64,000 bases of DNA from WS-7 sp036505295 (GCA_036505295.1 DASXTQ010000042.1:20734-84733), one strand, 5' to 3'. Counted from the stretch's first letter, positions 50,251-59,408 are shown. Program-made: numbers and translations. The notes: generated by a model not told the origin, from the letters alone.

Positions 50251-52805
50251 AAGTCCGCCTTTACGCTCACGAAGATATTCCGCGTGGCGGAGGGATAGAA
50301 ATACGGCACCTCGGCGAACACGTATCCCGACGCTTCGTATCGCAGCCCGGTCAGGTTCATCGCCCGTAGCTCGAGGAGGAGGCGGCGCGCACCGAGCGGG
50401 CTGAACACGGAGTTCCGGCCGAGGTCGAACGAAACGAGCCCGTTCAGCGTCGCGTGCTCTTCGATGAGCTTCTCCTGGTACCCGGGGGCGTTCCTGAGCG
50501 CCGGGTCCTTTCGGTTGTCCTCCGAGTTGTCGAGATATTGGCGACCGACTTCATTCAAGGTGAGCGCCACGCGCGCGCCTCCGCGGCGGTATCCGAGCGT
50601 CACGTTGGCAAGCCGGCTCGGGAACCCCGCGATGGTGTTCCCACCGAAATCGTTCACCGTCGTCGAATCCACGTATTCACGATAGTCGCGGAAACGGTTT
50701 CGGCTCAGGGAGGCATTCCCGGACACCTCGAGCCCGCTCGGGTGCGTCCAGCCCCCCTCGATTTCGATTCCCTCGTGCGCGGATCGGGCGGCGTTTCCCG
50801 TAATGGGAACACCGAGAGTGGTGATCTGCCCGTTCGACACGATCTCGTCGCGGAAATCCAGCTTGAACCCGGTCAGCTTGAGGTAAGAATTCCCATTCCG
50901 GTATCCGACGCCTGTCTCGTAGTCGTGGAGCAGCTCGGGGTGGATGAGTGGATCCTCGTAGACATGATTCGCCACGTCCACAACGCGGAAGAGCGGCACC
51001 GCCGTCGGATCATCCGCCCGGTAGATCTCGCTCAGGGTGGGCTCGGTCTTCGTGTGCGCGTAATTCCCGAACACGTTCCATCGCTCCGTCGCGTTCCAGT
51101 TGAGCCCTACCCGAGGATTCAAGAACGAATAGGTGAGGTGGAAGTCATACCCCGAGTAACGGTCCTTCCCGATCGCGTATCGCGTTTGCCGCCATTGGAG
51201 ACTCCCCGTCAGCTTGAGATCGTGCCTGAGCGAGTAGCCCTCCTGCGCGAATCCAGAAAGGGCTCTGACCCGCCCCGTGTAGTCGTAGAAGACATGGTTC
51301 GGCTCCGTTCCCAACGGCAGCGCCTGCGCCCACGTCAGCTCACCCCAGTGCCGGCCCTCGTGCTCGCGCCACTCCCCGCCCACGGTCAGATCCCCCTTGC
51401 CGTGCGAGTACCGGGCGCGGGGAACCCAGCCCATGTGCCGGTTCCTGACCCAGAGCCGCTGCGTCATGTCGGAGCCGGTCACCAGGAACCGGCCGTCCGG
51501 TTGCGCGGCCGGCGCGCCGGTTGAATCGGTGGCGTAATAGCTCGCGGGGTAAAGAGAATCCGAATCCACCTCGAAGGTCGGCAGGCGGCGCGAATCGAAA
51601 CTCTGCGGACCGTACGGGAAATCGTCGTAGTACCCCTTCCCGGGGAAATAGAACGCGGACGACGTGAGGACCGTTCGCTCGCCGAGCTTCACGTCCTGGA
51701 TCAGCTCATAGTGCGGCTCGAAGAAGTTGTCGGTTTCGTTTCGCCAGTTGAGCGGGTTGAGTCTCCGGTCCTCCTTGGCATCGCCGGTGATCGCGCCGTC
51801 CAGGTAGGAACGATCCACTCCGTAATAGGCGAGGTGGAGCTGCTCGGGGCCGCCGTAGAGGTTGAGCCGCGACGTGATCCAGGGGTCGATCCGCGCCGCC
51901 GAAAGGTAGTAGGACCAGAGCCTAGACCACGAGAGCTCACGATAGCCTTGCGACTCGATCCGCGAGTAGCGGCCGGTTAGGGAGTATTGGTCGTCGAGAA
52001 GCCCGGACTCATACTCCAGCGAGAAGCGCTTGGTGTCGTAGCTGCCGGCTCCGGTCTGGATGGATATCCGCCGCTCCGGCGGGATCGAGACCGTTTCCAG
52101 ATTTACGGACCCCCCTACCGCGCTCGCCCCGTACAGGGCGCTCCCAACCCCTCGCTGTACCTGAAGCGATTGCCCGCTCGAAACGAGATCCGGATGGTCC
52201 ACCCAGTAGACTTCATGCGTCTCGGGATCGTTGAGGGGAATGCCGTTGATCGTGACCGCGACGCGGCGCTGGGGGAATCCGCGAATCTTGACGTAGGAGT
52301 AACCGATGCCGTTTCCCGCATCGGAATAGGCATAGACGCCCGGTGTTTCGGCGAGGAGCATCGGCACGTCCTGCGCCCAATAGCGCTCCTGAAGCGTCTT
52401 CCGATCGAGGTCGGTGAACGCAACCGGCGAGCCCCGTTCCGTCGCGCGGGTGGTCGTGACCTCGACCAGCGGGACGGGGACCGGTCTGGGCTCGAGACGA
52501 AACTCGACCGCGACCGTGTCCGCGCCCAAGCTCACGCTCCGCCTCTCCGGCGCGAATCCAAGCCGCGACGCCTCGAGCTCATAGGTCCCCCCTGCCAGAT
52601 TCGAAAACAGAAAATCCCCACCGCGACCCGTGGCCGTTTCCATGGGAGGGGCGAGGATCCGCACCCTCGCGTCCGAAAGGGGCTCTCCGCTCCGCGCGTC
52701 CAGGACGCGGCCCAGGAGGGGCGCGCCGATGGCCGCGGAGGCGTAGCTCGCAGCAAGGGCAACCAATGCGGCAGCTATGAAGGGCGAGACGGGGCGACGC
52801 TTCAT
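50247..52805 (-). CDS. TonB-dependent outer-membrane receptor, probable thiamine uptake
   Basis: An 852-residue TonB receptor: signal peptide (PFIAAALVALAASYASA), a carboxypeptidase-regulatory-like domain (GRVLDARSGEPLSDARVRIL), a plug (VPMLLAETPGVYAYSDAGNG, VSSGQSLQVQRGVGSALYGA) and a beta barrel ending in a terminal Phe (SVKADF). Start: ATG 52805 (MKRRPVSP); ATG 52817 is four codons earlier, but its Shine-Dalgarno abuts it. A TPP riboswitch lies upstream, so expression falls when TPP is high, and the symporter follows with CTGA overlap. This is the organisation predicted for outer-membrane thiamine receptors of Bacteroidetes. Confidence 0.9.
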   Translation of the reverse strand: MKRRPVSPFIAAALVALAASYASAAIGAPLLGRVLDARSGEPLSDARVRILAPPMETATGRGGDFLFSNLAGGTYELEASRLGFAPERRSVSLGADTVAVEFRLEPRPVPVPLVEVTTTRATERGSPVAFTDLDRKTLQERYWAQDVPMLLAETPGVYAYSDAGNGIGYSYVKIRGFPQRRVAVTINGIPLNDPETHEVYWVDHPDLVSSGQSLQVQRGVGSALYGASAVGGSVNLETVSIPPERRISIQTGAGSYDTKRFSLEYESGLLDDQYSLTGRYSRIESQGYRELSWSRLWSYYLSAARIDPWITSRLNLYGGPEQLHLAYYGVDRSYLDGAITGDAKEDRRLNPLNWRNETDNFFEPHYELIQDVKLGERTVLTSSAFYFPGKGYYDDFPYGPQSFDSRRLPTFEVDSDSLYPASYYATDSTGAPAAQPDGRFLVTGSDMTQRLWVRNRHMGWVPRARYSHGKGDLTVGGEWREHEGRHWGELTWAQALPLGTEPNHVFYDYTGRVRALSGFAQEGYSLRHDLKLTGSLQWRQTRYAIGKDRYSGYDFHLTYSFLNPRVGLNWNATERWNVFGNYAHTKTEPTLSEIYRADDPTAVPLFRVVDVANHVYEDPLIHPELLHDYETGVGYRNGNSYLKLTGFKLDFRDEIVSNGQITTLGVPITGNAARSAHEGIEIEGGWTHPSGLEVSGNASLSRNRFRDYREYVDSTTVNDFGGNTIAGFPSRLANVTLGYRRGGARVALTLNEVGRQYLDNSEDNRKDPALRNAPGYQEKLIEEHATLNGLVSFDLGRNSVFSPLGARRLLLELRAMNLTGLRYEASGYVFAEVPYFYPSATRNIFVSVKADF

Positions 52806-52884
52806 CGAGGGCACCATCCTTCCGAAAACAATCGAGCCGCGCTCCGAGGGAACGCGGCACAGTACGGAAGGTCGGACTGTCCCC

Positions 52885-52972
52885 GTTTCCCTACGCTGGC
52901 ATGACCCAGATCAGGTTATTAGGGTTTGCTCTCAGGCCGGTTTTGTTCCGGCCACCCCTAACGGTTAGGAAG
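52885..52972 (-). promoter_or_regulatory. TPP riboswitch (THI box)
   Basis: On the minus strand the aptamer reads GGGGTGGCCGG ... GGCCTGAGA ... AACCTGATCTGGGTCATG and CCAGCGTAGGGA. The CUGAGA core, ACCUGAUCUGG and GCCAGCGUAGGGA segments are hallmark TPP aptamer sequences, and GGCCGG-AACAAAA-CCGGCC forms the optional P3 stem. It ends about 80 bp upstream of the TonB receptor ATG. The expression platform is not obvious by eye; GC-rich sequence after the aptamer could sequester the start. Confidence 0.96.
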
Positions 52973-53009
52973 AGCATTGTGCCGGAGGGAAGGCGTGTCA
53001 AGGGGGAGT

Positions 53010-53429
53010 TTACTGGGTCGCGAACGCGGCCGGATCGGATACTTCGGTGCGACTCGGGAAGAACACAGTGAGCTGCCATCGATAGATCGTCTGCCGCTTC
53101 ATCCGCGCACTGAGGTCCTTGGGGATGACCCATGCGTTGCTCGTGAGCGGGGGGCTCACGAAGAGGGAGTCGTCCTGAGCGCTCAGGACCTTGATCCTGT
53201 ATCCCGTGGCGCCCGGAACATCGCGCCACTGAAGCCTCACGCGATTGGGCTTCGAGAATACCGACGCCATCTGGTAAATGACGGGCCCCTGGTCCGGCAC
53301 CCGGGCGACCGGCTTTCCGCGCCCGCCCGCGCGCGGCGAGACGAACCCGAGATAGAGCCCACTGCACGCCGTCAGGAGCGCAAAGCCGGCGATCGCGATA
53401 ACCGACAAGGTTTCCCTGCGATTTGCCAT
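53010..53429 (-). CDS. Small lipoprotein with fibronectin-like fold
   Basis: A 139-residue lipoprotein of unknown function: signal with lipobox LTACS (Cys22), then a Gly/Arg linker (PRAGGRGKPV) and a fibronectin-III-like segment YQMASVFSKPNRVRLQWRDVPGATGYRIKVL followed by TIYRWQLTVFF. ATG 53429 has GGAGGGG upstream; longer open frame to 53564 is not supported. It lies upstream of the TPP riboswitch on the same strand and might be read into it, but a separate promoter for the riboswitch is more likely. Confidence 0.75.
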   Translation of the reverse strand: MANRRETLSVIAIAGFALLTACSGLYLGFVSPRAGGRGKPVARVPDQGPVIYQMASVFSKPNRVRLQWRDVPGATGYRIKVLSAQDDSLFVSPPLTSNAWVIPKDLSARMKRQTIYRWQLTVFFPSRTEVSDPAAFATQ

Positions 53430-53514
53430 CGTTTCCCCTCCGGTGCTAGGCTGGCGCCGCGGCCATCCTCCCGAGCCATGCAGCATACCACCAGCCACGA
53501 TTGCGACCAGCGCG

Positions 53515-54147
53515 ATGCCACGTGCCGTCATCCTCGCGAACGGAACGCCACCTGCGGCCGACAACCTTCATCGGGCGCTCGCACGATCCGCGCTCTTCGT
53601 CTGCGCCGATGGAGGCGCGAACACGGCCCGCCGATTCGGCGTGAAGCCGGCGGCCATCGTCGGGGACTTCGATTCGGTGACTCCGGAGACGCTCGCGCAT
53701 TTCCGCGACGTTCCCCAGATCCGCGACGCGGGCGAGGATCGCACCGATGCCGAAAAGGCGATCGAGTACGCACTCCAGCAAGGGCCGTTCGAGGAGATCA
53801 CGCTCCTCGGTGCTGCCTCCGGGCGGCTCGACCATGTCATCGGCCACGTCGGCCTCCTGTGCAAGTATCTCGGTCGCGTGCGAATCGTGATGGAGGGGGA
53901 CGACGGCCGTGCGTACGTGGCCGGCACGGAAGTGAAGCTTGACTGCCCCCGGGGAACCGTCGTCTCGTTTTTCGCGGTCGCGAGCCCCGTGGAGGGCGTC
54001 ACCACCGAAAACCTCCGCTACCCCCTTCGAAATCGCACGCTCGAGCTGGGGCGGCACGACTCCATCTCCAACGTCGTGGAGTCGACCCCCGCCTGGATCC
54101 GCTTCCAGCGCGGCGCCCTCCTCGTCGTAGAGGTCACGAGTCCGTAG
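53515..54147 (+). CDS. thiN: Thiamine pyrophosphokinase
   Basis: A 210-residue thiamine pyrophosphokinase, which turns thiamine into TPP with ATP. Conserved motifs are CADGGANTARRFG, AIVGDFDSVTPE, DRTDAEKAIEYAL and LGAASGRLDHVIGHV, with TTENLRYPL and SISNVVESTPAWI near the end; the acidic DGG, GDFDS and RTD residues bind Mg-ATP and thiamine. ATG 53515 gives a normal start; a longer frame lacks support. It is divergent from the thiamine uptake genes, so uptake and activation of thiamine are encoded together. No thiamine biosynthesis gene is present in the window. Confidence 0.93.
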   Translation: MPRAVILANGTPPAADNLHRALARSALFVCADGGANTARRFGVKPAAIVGDFDSVTPETLAHFRDVPQIRDAGEDRTDAEKAIEYALQQGPFEEITLLGAASGRLDHVIGHVGLLCKYLGRVRIVMEGDDGRAYVAGTEVKLDCPRGTVVSFFAVASPVEGVTTENLRYPLRNRTLELGRHDSISNVVESTPAWIRFQRGALLVVEVTSP

Positions 54148-55810
54148 ACCGCCCACGGGCGACCGAGATCCGGACCGTGGTGCCCTGCCCCTCTCCCGGG
54201 CTGTCGATCGCGACCGTGCCACCCATCATCTCGACCAGCTCTTTCACGATCACGAGACCCAGCCCGCTCCCGCCGAACTTGCGCGTCATGGACGCGTCCG
54301 CCTGCGAAAACTTCTGGAAGAGGAACTCGCGCCGTTGGAGCGGAATCCCGATCCCTGTATCGCGGACCGCGATTTCCGCGTACGGCGAGCCCGCCGAGGC
54401 TTCCACCGAAACCGAGACCGACCCCTCGTTCGTGAACTTGATCGCGTTCCCGATGACGTTGACGAGGATCTGGCGAAGGCGCGCGGAATCGGCGTGGACC
54501 ACGATCTCCGGACTCAAGCCAGAGGAGCCGAGCTCAAGTCCCTTCGCGCGCGCTTGGACGTCGAGGTTCTCGATCACATCGGAGAGGAGCGGCGCGAGCT
54601 GCACGTTCTCCAGCTCCACCTCGAGGCGACCCGCTTCGATCCGCGAGAGATCGAGCACGTCATTGATAAGATCGAGGAGGTGCCGGCTGCTCTCGAGCGC
54701 GTGGCGGAGCAGCTCCTTCTGCTCGGCCTCGTCCTGGCAGAGGTCGTCGATGATCAGATTCAGGAATCCGATGATCGAGTTGAGCGGCGTCCGAAGCTCG
54801 TGCGACGTGTTCGCGAGGAACTCGCTCTTCATCCGGTCCGCGGCGCGCAGCCGTTCCACGAGCCGCTCCAGCTGGTCGTTCTTCTCCTGGAGCTCCGATT
54901 CGTGCTGCCGGACCGATTCGACCAGACGCACATTTTGGACGGCGGTCCCGATCTGATAGCTCACCGCACGCAAGAGATCCGATTCGCGTGAGGAAAGCTT
55001 CTCGCCGGCGATGCTCAGAATCGAGATCACGCCTACCACCTCGCCTCGTGCGAGGAGCGGCATGTGCACCACGGTGGCAATGCTCCGGTCGAGAAGCTCC
55101 GACTCCGCCACCAGCTCGCGCGTCTGCATCGCGCGAAGCACGGCCGGGTTGGCTGCGTCGGGAATCATGCGCGGCGAGAGCTTGATCGATGGATTCAGGT
55201 AGCTCGCCTCGCCCACGAGGCGGAGAACGGATTCCGCCGCGTCGAAGCGCTGGATCCAGCACGCGTCCATACCCAGGCCTTCCACGACCTGGCGGGAGAC
55301 GGCGCCGAGCATCTCCTGGGGATCGTGGCTGCTTCCCGTCGCGACCGCAATCGCGGCGAACGCGGCAAGCTCCTGGGCGCGCCGAAAGGATTCCGCTTCG
55401 ATCCAGCGCTGCTGGCCCATCTCCACGACGGTGGCGATGTAGCGCACCTCGGCTCCCTCGCCGCCGGAGACCGGGGCGATCGCGAGCATCATGGGACACG
55501 AGTCGCCGAGGGAGGAGCGGAAGTCGACCTCTCCGACCCAGCGCTTGTCGCGGTCCACCTCTTCGAAGATTCGGTCCTCGAGATCCCCGGCCTGATCCGA
55601 CCAAAGGAAGCGCCGGAGAAACGACCCCGGCAGGATGGAGGCGTTGATGCCGGCGAGGTTGGAGAGGGCGCTGTTCACCGCGAAGATACGCCGGTCTTCA
55701 CGGAGGAGAATCATCCCTACGGGCGTGCGCTCGAAATACTCGCGCAAGGCTTCGCCCAGGCCGGGGGTCTGGGCCAGCGTCGGCGAAAGCGTCTGTCGAA
55801 TCGGAGCCAT
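54134..55810 (-). CDS. PAS-GAF sensor histidine kinase
   Basis: A 558-residue soluble sensor kinase with no transmembrane helix. Order: PAS domain about 20-130 (EYFERTPVGMILLREDRRIF), GAF domain about 145-300 (GLGMDACWIQRFDAAESVLRLV, LLARGEVVGVISILS), short coiled coil (QHESELQEKNDQLERLVERL), HisKA with NTSHELRTPLNSIIGF, and HATPase with RQILVNVIGNAIKFTNEGS, VRDTGIGIPLQ and FGGSGLGLVIVKELVE. ATG 55810 is used; a TTG 15 codons upstream is possible. No response regulator is adjacent, so it is an orphan kinase. Its end overlaps the thiN end by 14 bp. Confidence 0.92.
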   Translation of the reverse strand: MAPIRQTLSPTLAQTPGLGEALREYFERTPVGMILLREDRRIFAVNSALSNLAGINASILPGSFLRRFLWSDQAGDLEDRIFEEVDRDKRWVGEVDFRSSLGDSCPMMLAIAPVSGGEGAEVRYIATVVEMGQQRWIEAESFRRAQELAAFAAIAVATGSSHDPQEMLGAVSRQVVEGLGMDACWIQRFDAAESVLRLVGEASYLNPSIKLSPRMIPDAANPAVLRAMQTRELVAESELLDRSIATVVHMPLLARGEVVGVISILSIAGEKLSSRESDLLRAVSYQIGTAVQNVRLVESVRQHESELQEKNDQLERLVERLRAADRMKSEFLANTSHELRTPLNSIIGFLNLIIDDLCQDEAEQKELLRHALESSRHLLDLINDVLDLSRIEAGRLEVELENVQLAPLLSDVIENLDVQARAKGLELGSSGLSPEIVVHADSARLRQILVNVIGNAIKFTNEGSVSVSVEASAGSPYAEIAVRDTGIGIPLQRREFLFQKFSQADASMTRKFGGSGLGLVIVKELVEMMGGTVAIDSPGEGQGTTVRISVARGRSTDS

Positions 55811-55983
55811 GCGCGGAGAGATCCTCCAAAGGAGCCCGGAACGCAGCCTATCCAAGGACTTATCGTCGCAAGAGGGGGCCTTCTCCAGCCGTTTTCTGGG
55901 CGGGCTGGACGGCGTGAGCTCGGGCGGTTATCTTCCCGTGCGACATCGCCTCTGGAAGTTGGCGCCGCGGGGAGAGGCATGAA

Positions 55984-56310
55984 ATGACAAAGGTTTCGGC
56001 GGGGGTTTTGGTCGGGGTCCTATTGGGTTTGCTCTACGGCCTGTACAACGCCCGGGGCGCGAGCTCCGCCGCGGTGATTTCGGCGAGTCTGCTCGGCCGG
56101 ACCTCGCAGGGGATTATCAACGGTATCCTGGCTGCCTACGCCAACAAGGGGTCGACGCCGCTCTGGCGTGGAGCGCTCTGGGGCGCGCTCATCGGATTGG
56201 GGCTCGGGGTGCTCGCGGGCCTGCCCGGGAACTCGATCCGCCAATCGCTTCTGCCTTCGGCCATCCTCGGGCTCGGTTGCGGGCTCGCATCGGCCAAGGC
56301 GAAGCGCTAG
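55984..56310 (+). CDS. Small Gly-rich membrane protein
   Basis: A 108-residue protein with three or four hydrophobic segments (VSAGVLVGVLLGLLYGLYN, AVISASLLG, ALWGALIGLGLGVLAGL, LLPSAILGLGCGLASA) and a basic end (KAKR). Glycine-rich helices suggest a channel-like or glycine-zipper membrane protein. ATG 55984 follows GGAGAGGC. I do not recognise the family. It stands alone between the histidine kinase and the M16 protease gene, convergent to the latter. Confidence 0.78.
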   Translation: MTKVSAGVLVGVLLGLLYGLYNARGASSAAVISASLLGRTSQGIINGILAAYANKGSTPLWRGALWGALIGLGLGVLAGLPGNSIRQSLLPSAILGLGCGLASAKAKR

Positions 56311-56338
56311 CGCACCGCGGGGTCCCGCGGTCCTAGGC

Positions 56339-59008
56339 TTAGCGAGACGGCGCCGCCGGCTTCCCTTTCGCCGCGGCCGCGGCCTCTTCCCTTCCCACCG
56401 CGACCCGCGTGTAGCGGCCCGGATCGAAATACTTCCGCGCGGCTGCCGTCACTTCTTCCGGCGTGACTTTTCGGAGCGCCTCGGGATAGCGGTCGGCGAA
56501 CTCGTAGCCCAGACCCGCCGTCTCGTAGAAACTGAGCCTGTGGGCCTGGGACGCGTTATCCTGAGCGCCCAGGTAATAACGGGAAAGCAGTAACGCGACC
56601 GCGCTCTTGAGCACCGGCTCGGTTACCCCTTCGCGGTTCACACGCGCGATGTCCTCGAGCACCCCCCCTGAAGCCATCGAGAAATTCGCCGGGGTCACTC
56701 CCATCTCGTTTTGCGCGGATGCCTGTCCGAATCGATCGGACATGTAAAACCAGGATCGATACGCGACGCCCTTCTCATACACATACTTGAAGAAAAGCTT
56801 GTCGCCGATCAGGCCCACGGCGGTCTTGAGCGCTACATAGTCGGGATCGCGCACGGAACACCCCGGCCAGCCGGTGTTGTAGGTAACCTGCTCTTGATCC
56901 TTGTCCACGAACACGGACCTGAACTCGGGGGGCGCGTCATCGCGCCGCCCTTCCGTGGCAACGGGGGCTCCCGCCCTGAAGCTCGAAAACGCGCGGCGCG
57001 CCGATTCGCGGGCGGTGGTGGCGTCGAAATCTCCCACGATCGCGACCACGAGGTTTTTCCCGGAGAACATCGTCTCGTAAGCCTTACGCACATCGGCAAG
57101 CTGAATCTTGGCCAGCGATACCGTGTCGCCATCGAGAGGATGCCGGTACGGTGAATTCTTGAACAATCGATTCCAAAACTGAGTGTTGGTGTAGTCGAAG
57201 GGCCGGTCTCCGATGCTCCTCGCGCGCTGCATGAGGTCTTCACGGACCTTGGCCACTTCGCCAGCCGGGAAGGTCGGCCGCGTGACCACGTCACGAAAAA
57301 CATCCCATGCCTTGGCAAAGTTGCGCGACGGCACCTGCCACGAAACCTCCGCGTAGTCGGGCGCCCCTTCCGACTCGAGCCTCATGCCGAGCGCATCCAC
57401 CCTCTCGGAGATCTCCCGTGCGCTTAGAGCGCCCGCGCCCCGGCGAAGGAGCATCGCCGTCATGTTCGAGACCCCGGCCAGACCCTCGGGTTCGATCCAC
57501 TGTCCGCCACGCGCCATGGCCGAAACCGCGACGACGGGTGTCGCGTGGTCCTCCTTGAGAAGAAGCGTCACGCCGTTCAGCAGCACTTCCTTCTGGAGGG
57601 CCGCCGTCGGTACCACGGCGGACTGTGTGGGCCATCCTGCGCGCCACGGTGCGAGCATCGCACGCACGTCGCTGTCGGAAGGACCGCTCGCATCCTTCGG
57701 ACGCACGACCGAATAGGATGCCTGGTCGGCCGCGAAGTATTGCCTCGCGATACGCTGGAGATCCTCGGCCGTCACACTCTGGATGAGCGAAGGCCAAAGC
57801 GGCTCGAGCGACACGTCCGACATGAGGGCGTAACGACAGAGGCGCTCCGCCCTGTCGAAGAAGAGCTCCGAATCGAACGCATACTGATTCTGGAGGCTTG
57901 ATTTCACCCGCTCCAACTCGATCGGAGGCACCACCCGCGTCGCGAGCTGTTTGAGCTCGTCGCGGATGATCGCGAAGACTTTGGACTCGTTCTGGGGGGG
58001 GAGCTCGGCCGAGACGCGAAATATCCCCGGATCTTTACGGATCTCGAATTGGGCGTCGACCGAGGTGACAAGGTTCTCCCGCTCCTTGAGCGCCTTGTAG
58101 AGGCGCGACGAAGTTCCCTTGCCCAGGAGCGACGCGAGAACGGTGAGCGCCGGCGCGTCGGGATCGGAATAGGAGGGCACACGGAATCCGAGGTAGGTCC
58201 AGGTGGTGGGAGTCTTCATGGATTCCACCCCCATGCGGAATTCCGCCTGGGGCTTCTCGGTCAGACCTTGCTCGAAGTCATCCTGCCCGCGCTTATAGCC
58301 CGCGAACGCCTTCGCCACCTTGGATCGGACGGCAACGGCGTCGAAATCTCCGACCAGGGCGAGGATCATCTGATTGGGGACGTAACGCTCCGCGTAGAAC
58401 GTCCGGAAGGTCGCGAGCGAGGCGTGCTCGATGACGTCTTTCAAGCCGATCGTGTCCCGCTTGTAGGGGTGGTCGCGGAACATGAGCCGCTCGATTTGAT
58501 AGTAGACCTTGTTATCGGGGCGGTCCTGACCCTGATTGTACTCTTCCATCACGACCTGCCGCTCGCGGGCGACCTTGGCCTGCGTCAATCTCAGATTCAT
58601 CACCGCGTCGACGGTACGGTCGAACGCCTCGTCGAAATTCTCCTTGGGCGCGGTGAATCCATAACAGGTGTAGTCGTTCTCGGTATAACCTCCGCTCTCG
58701 TCGCCGATCCGCTGTATTTGCTTCCGGTATTCGAGCTCGCCCTGCTTCAGGGAACCGCCGCGGAAAATGAGATGCTCGTAGTAGTGGCTCAGGCCCGAAA
58801 GGGCCGGGGATTCGGTGCGGCTGCCTCCGTTAACAAAGACGCATCCCGCGACCAGCGGCTTCGAGTGATTCTCGACGAGAAGGACCCGGAGCCCGTTCGG
58901 GAGCGTCTCGCGGTGGATGATCTCGGATGCGGCTGCGCGCCGCGGAGCGGCCGTTGCCGGCGCCATGGCCAAGCATAGAGCGGCGATGATGACGGAGCGC
59001 GTGCGCAT
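56339..59008 (-). CDS. M16-family zinc peptidase, two-domain, secreted
   Basis: An 889-residue exported peptidase with a signal peptide (VIIAALCLAMAPATA). The N-terminal half has the inverted zinc site HYYEH at 75-79 and the distal glutamate region in ERQVVMEEYNQGQ. The second half has the same fold (LLNGVTLLLKEDHATPVVAVSAMARGGQW) but SNMTAM instead of the zinc motif, so it is the inactive partner domain typical of M16 enzymes. It degrades short peptides in the periplasm or outside. ATG 59008 has AGGAGGGGGG upstream. It may form an operon with selW, the M1 peptidase and miaB, though a hairpin lies before it. Confidence 0.92.
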   Translation of the reverse strand: MRTRSVIIAALCLAMAPATAAPRRAAASEIIHRETLPNGLRVLLVENHSKPLVAGCVFVNGGSRTESPALSGLSHYYEHLIFRGGSLKQGELEYRKQIQRIGDESGGYTENDYTCYGFTAPKENFDEAFDRTVDAVMNLRLTQAKVARERQVVMEEYNQGQDRPDNKVYYQIERLMFRDHPYKRDTIGLKDVIEHASLATFRTFYAERYVPNQMILALVGDFDAVAVRSKVAKAFAGYKRGQDDFEQGLTEKPQAEFRMGVESMKTPTTWTYLGFRVPSYSDPDAPALTVLASLLGKGTSSRLYKALKERENLVTSVDAQFEIRKDPGIFRVSAELPPQNESKVFAIIRDELKQLATRVVPPIELERVKSSLQNQYAFDSELFFDRAERLCRYALMSDVSLEPLWPSLIQSVTAEDLQRIARQYFAADQASYSVVRPKDASGPSDSDVRAMLAPWRAGWPTQSAVVPTAALQKEVLLNGVTLLLKEDHATPVVAVSAMARGGQWIEPEGLAGVSNMTAMLLRRGAGALSAREISERVDALGMRLESEGAPDYAEVSWQVPSRNFAKAWDVFRDVVTRPTFPAGEVAKVREDLMQRARSIGDRPFDYTNTQFWNRLFKNSPYRHPLDGDTVSLAKIQLADVRKAYETMFSGKNLVVAIVGDFDATTARESARRAFSSFRAGAPVATEGRRDDAPPEFRSVFVDKDQEQVTYNTGWPGCSVRDPDYVALKTAVGLIGDKLFFKYVYEKGVAYRSWFYMSDRFGQASAQNEMGVTPANFSMASGGVLEDIARVNREGVTEPVLKSAVALLLSRYYLGAQDNASQAHRLSFYETAGLGYEFADRYPEALRKVTPEEVTAAARKYFDPGRYTRVAVGREEAAAAAKGKPAAPSR

Positions 59009-59031
59009 GAACCCCCCTCCTGAAAACGACT

Positions 59032-59052
59032 CGGCCCCGCGGTGCGGGGCCG
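59032..59052 (-). terminator. Hairpin between selW and the M16 peptidase gene
   Basis: Perfect nine-base arms CGGCCCCGC and GCGGGGCCG with a three-base loop. On the minus strand it is followed by AGTCGTTTTC, a weak T-tract. It could end the selW transcript or modulate readthrough into the M16 gene. Confidence 0.55.
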
Positions 59053-59091
59053 GTTTCGCGAGACGCCGAGGGTCATCCCCTCGGGTCACGT

Positions 59092-59316
59092 TCACGTGGT
59101 CTTTTGGAGCGCCCCGATGATTTCCTGGACCTCGGGGAATCGGCCTACCGACTTTTTCGAGAAGATGACTTTTCCGTCGGCGGAAACTTCGAAAACACCT
59201 CCACCGCCGGCGATCAACTTCGATTCAACGCCCATTTGTTTCTTCAGCTCGGCCGCCAAACTGGTGGCCCTGGGGAGATAGTTTCATTCGGTGCAGTATA
59301 TGATCTCGATTTTCAT
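59092..59316 (-). CDS. selW: SelW-like (Rdx family) selenoprotein, in-frame TGA = selenocysteine
   Basis: A 74-residue thioredoxin-fold redox protein hidden by an in-frame TGA (59284-59286). Reading it as selenocysteine gives IEIIYCTEUNYLPRATSL, that is a CxxU motif exactly where Rdx proteins (SelW, SelT, SelH and bacterial relatives) carry CxxU or CxxC, followed by LAAELKKQMG and GGGGVFEVSADGKVIFSKK then GRFPEVQEII, all strongly matching the family ending. ATG 59316 has GGGAGG six bases upstream, the frame is open after the TGA to a TGA at 59092, and length is normal. A hairpin just 3' of the TGA fits a bacterial SECIS. A nonsense mutation cannot be excluded, but mutation precisely at the Sec position of a CxxU family would be a coincidence. 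It sits between the M1 and M16 peptidase genes. Confidence 0.88.
59251..59269 (-). promoter_or_regulatory. Candidate bacterial SECIS element of selW
   Basis: On the minus strand, beginning 15 bases after the UGA, GGCC-A-CC pairs with GG-C-GGCC across a five-base loop AGUUU: four base pairs, one A-C mismatch, two base pairs. The loop starts 21 bases after UGA and has G at its second position, matching the loose bacterial SECIS rule (stem near 16-37 bases, loop G). It lies inside the coding sequence, as bacterial SECIS must. Short and not unique; needs folding and homolog comparison. Confidence 0.5.
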
Positions 59317-59408
59317 GGAGGCCCTCCCTCGTGTCATTCTCCGCCCGGCCCATTCTGCTGTCAAGCCGCCGAAGCCCTCCTCCAGGCGACGACATAGAGC
59401 GATCACAA

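Noticed and set aside
59284..59286. TGA in selW as a simple nonsense mutation
   Set aside because: It lies exactly at the Sec position of CxxU, the sequence after it keeps all Rdx features, and a SECIS-like hairpin follows; genome-level Sec genes remain to be checked.
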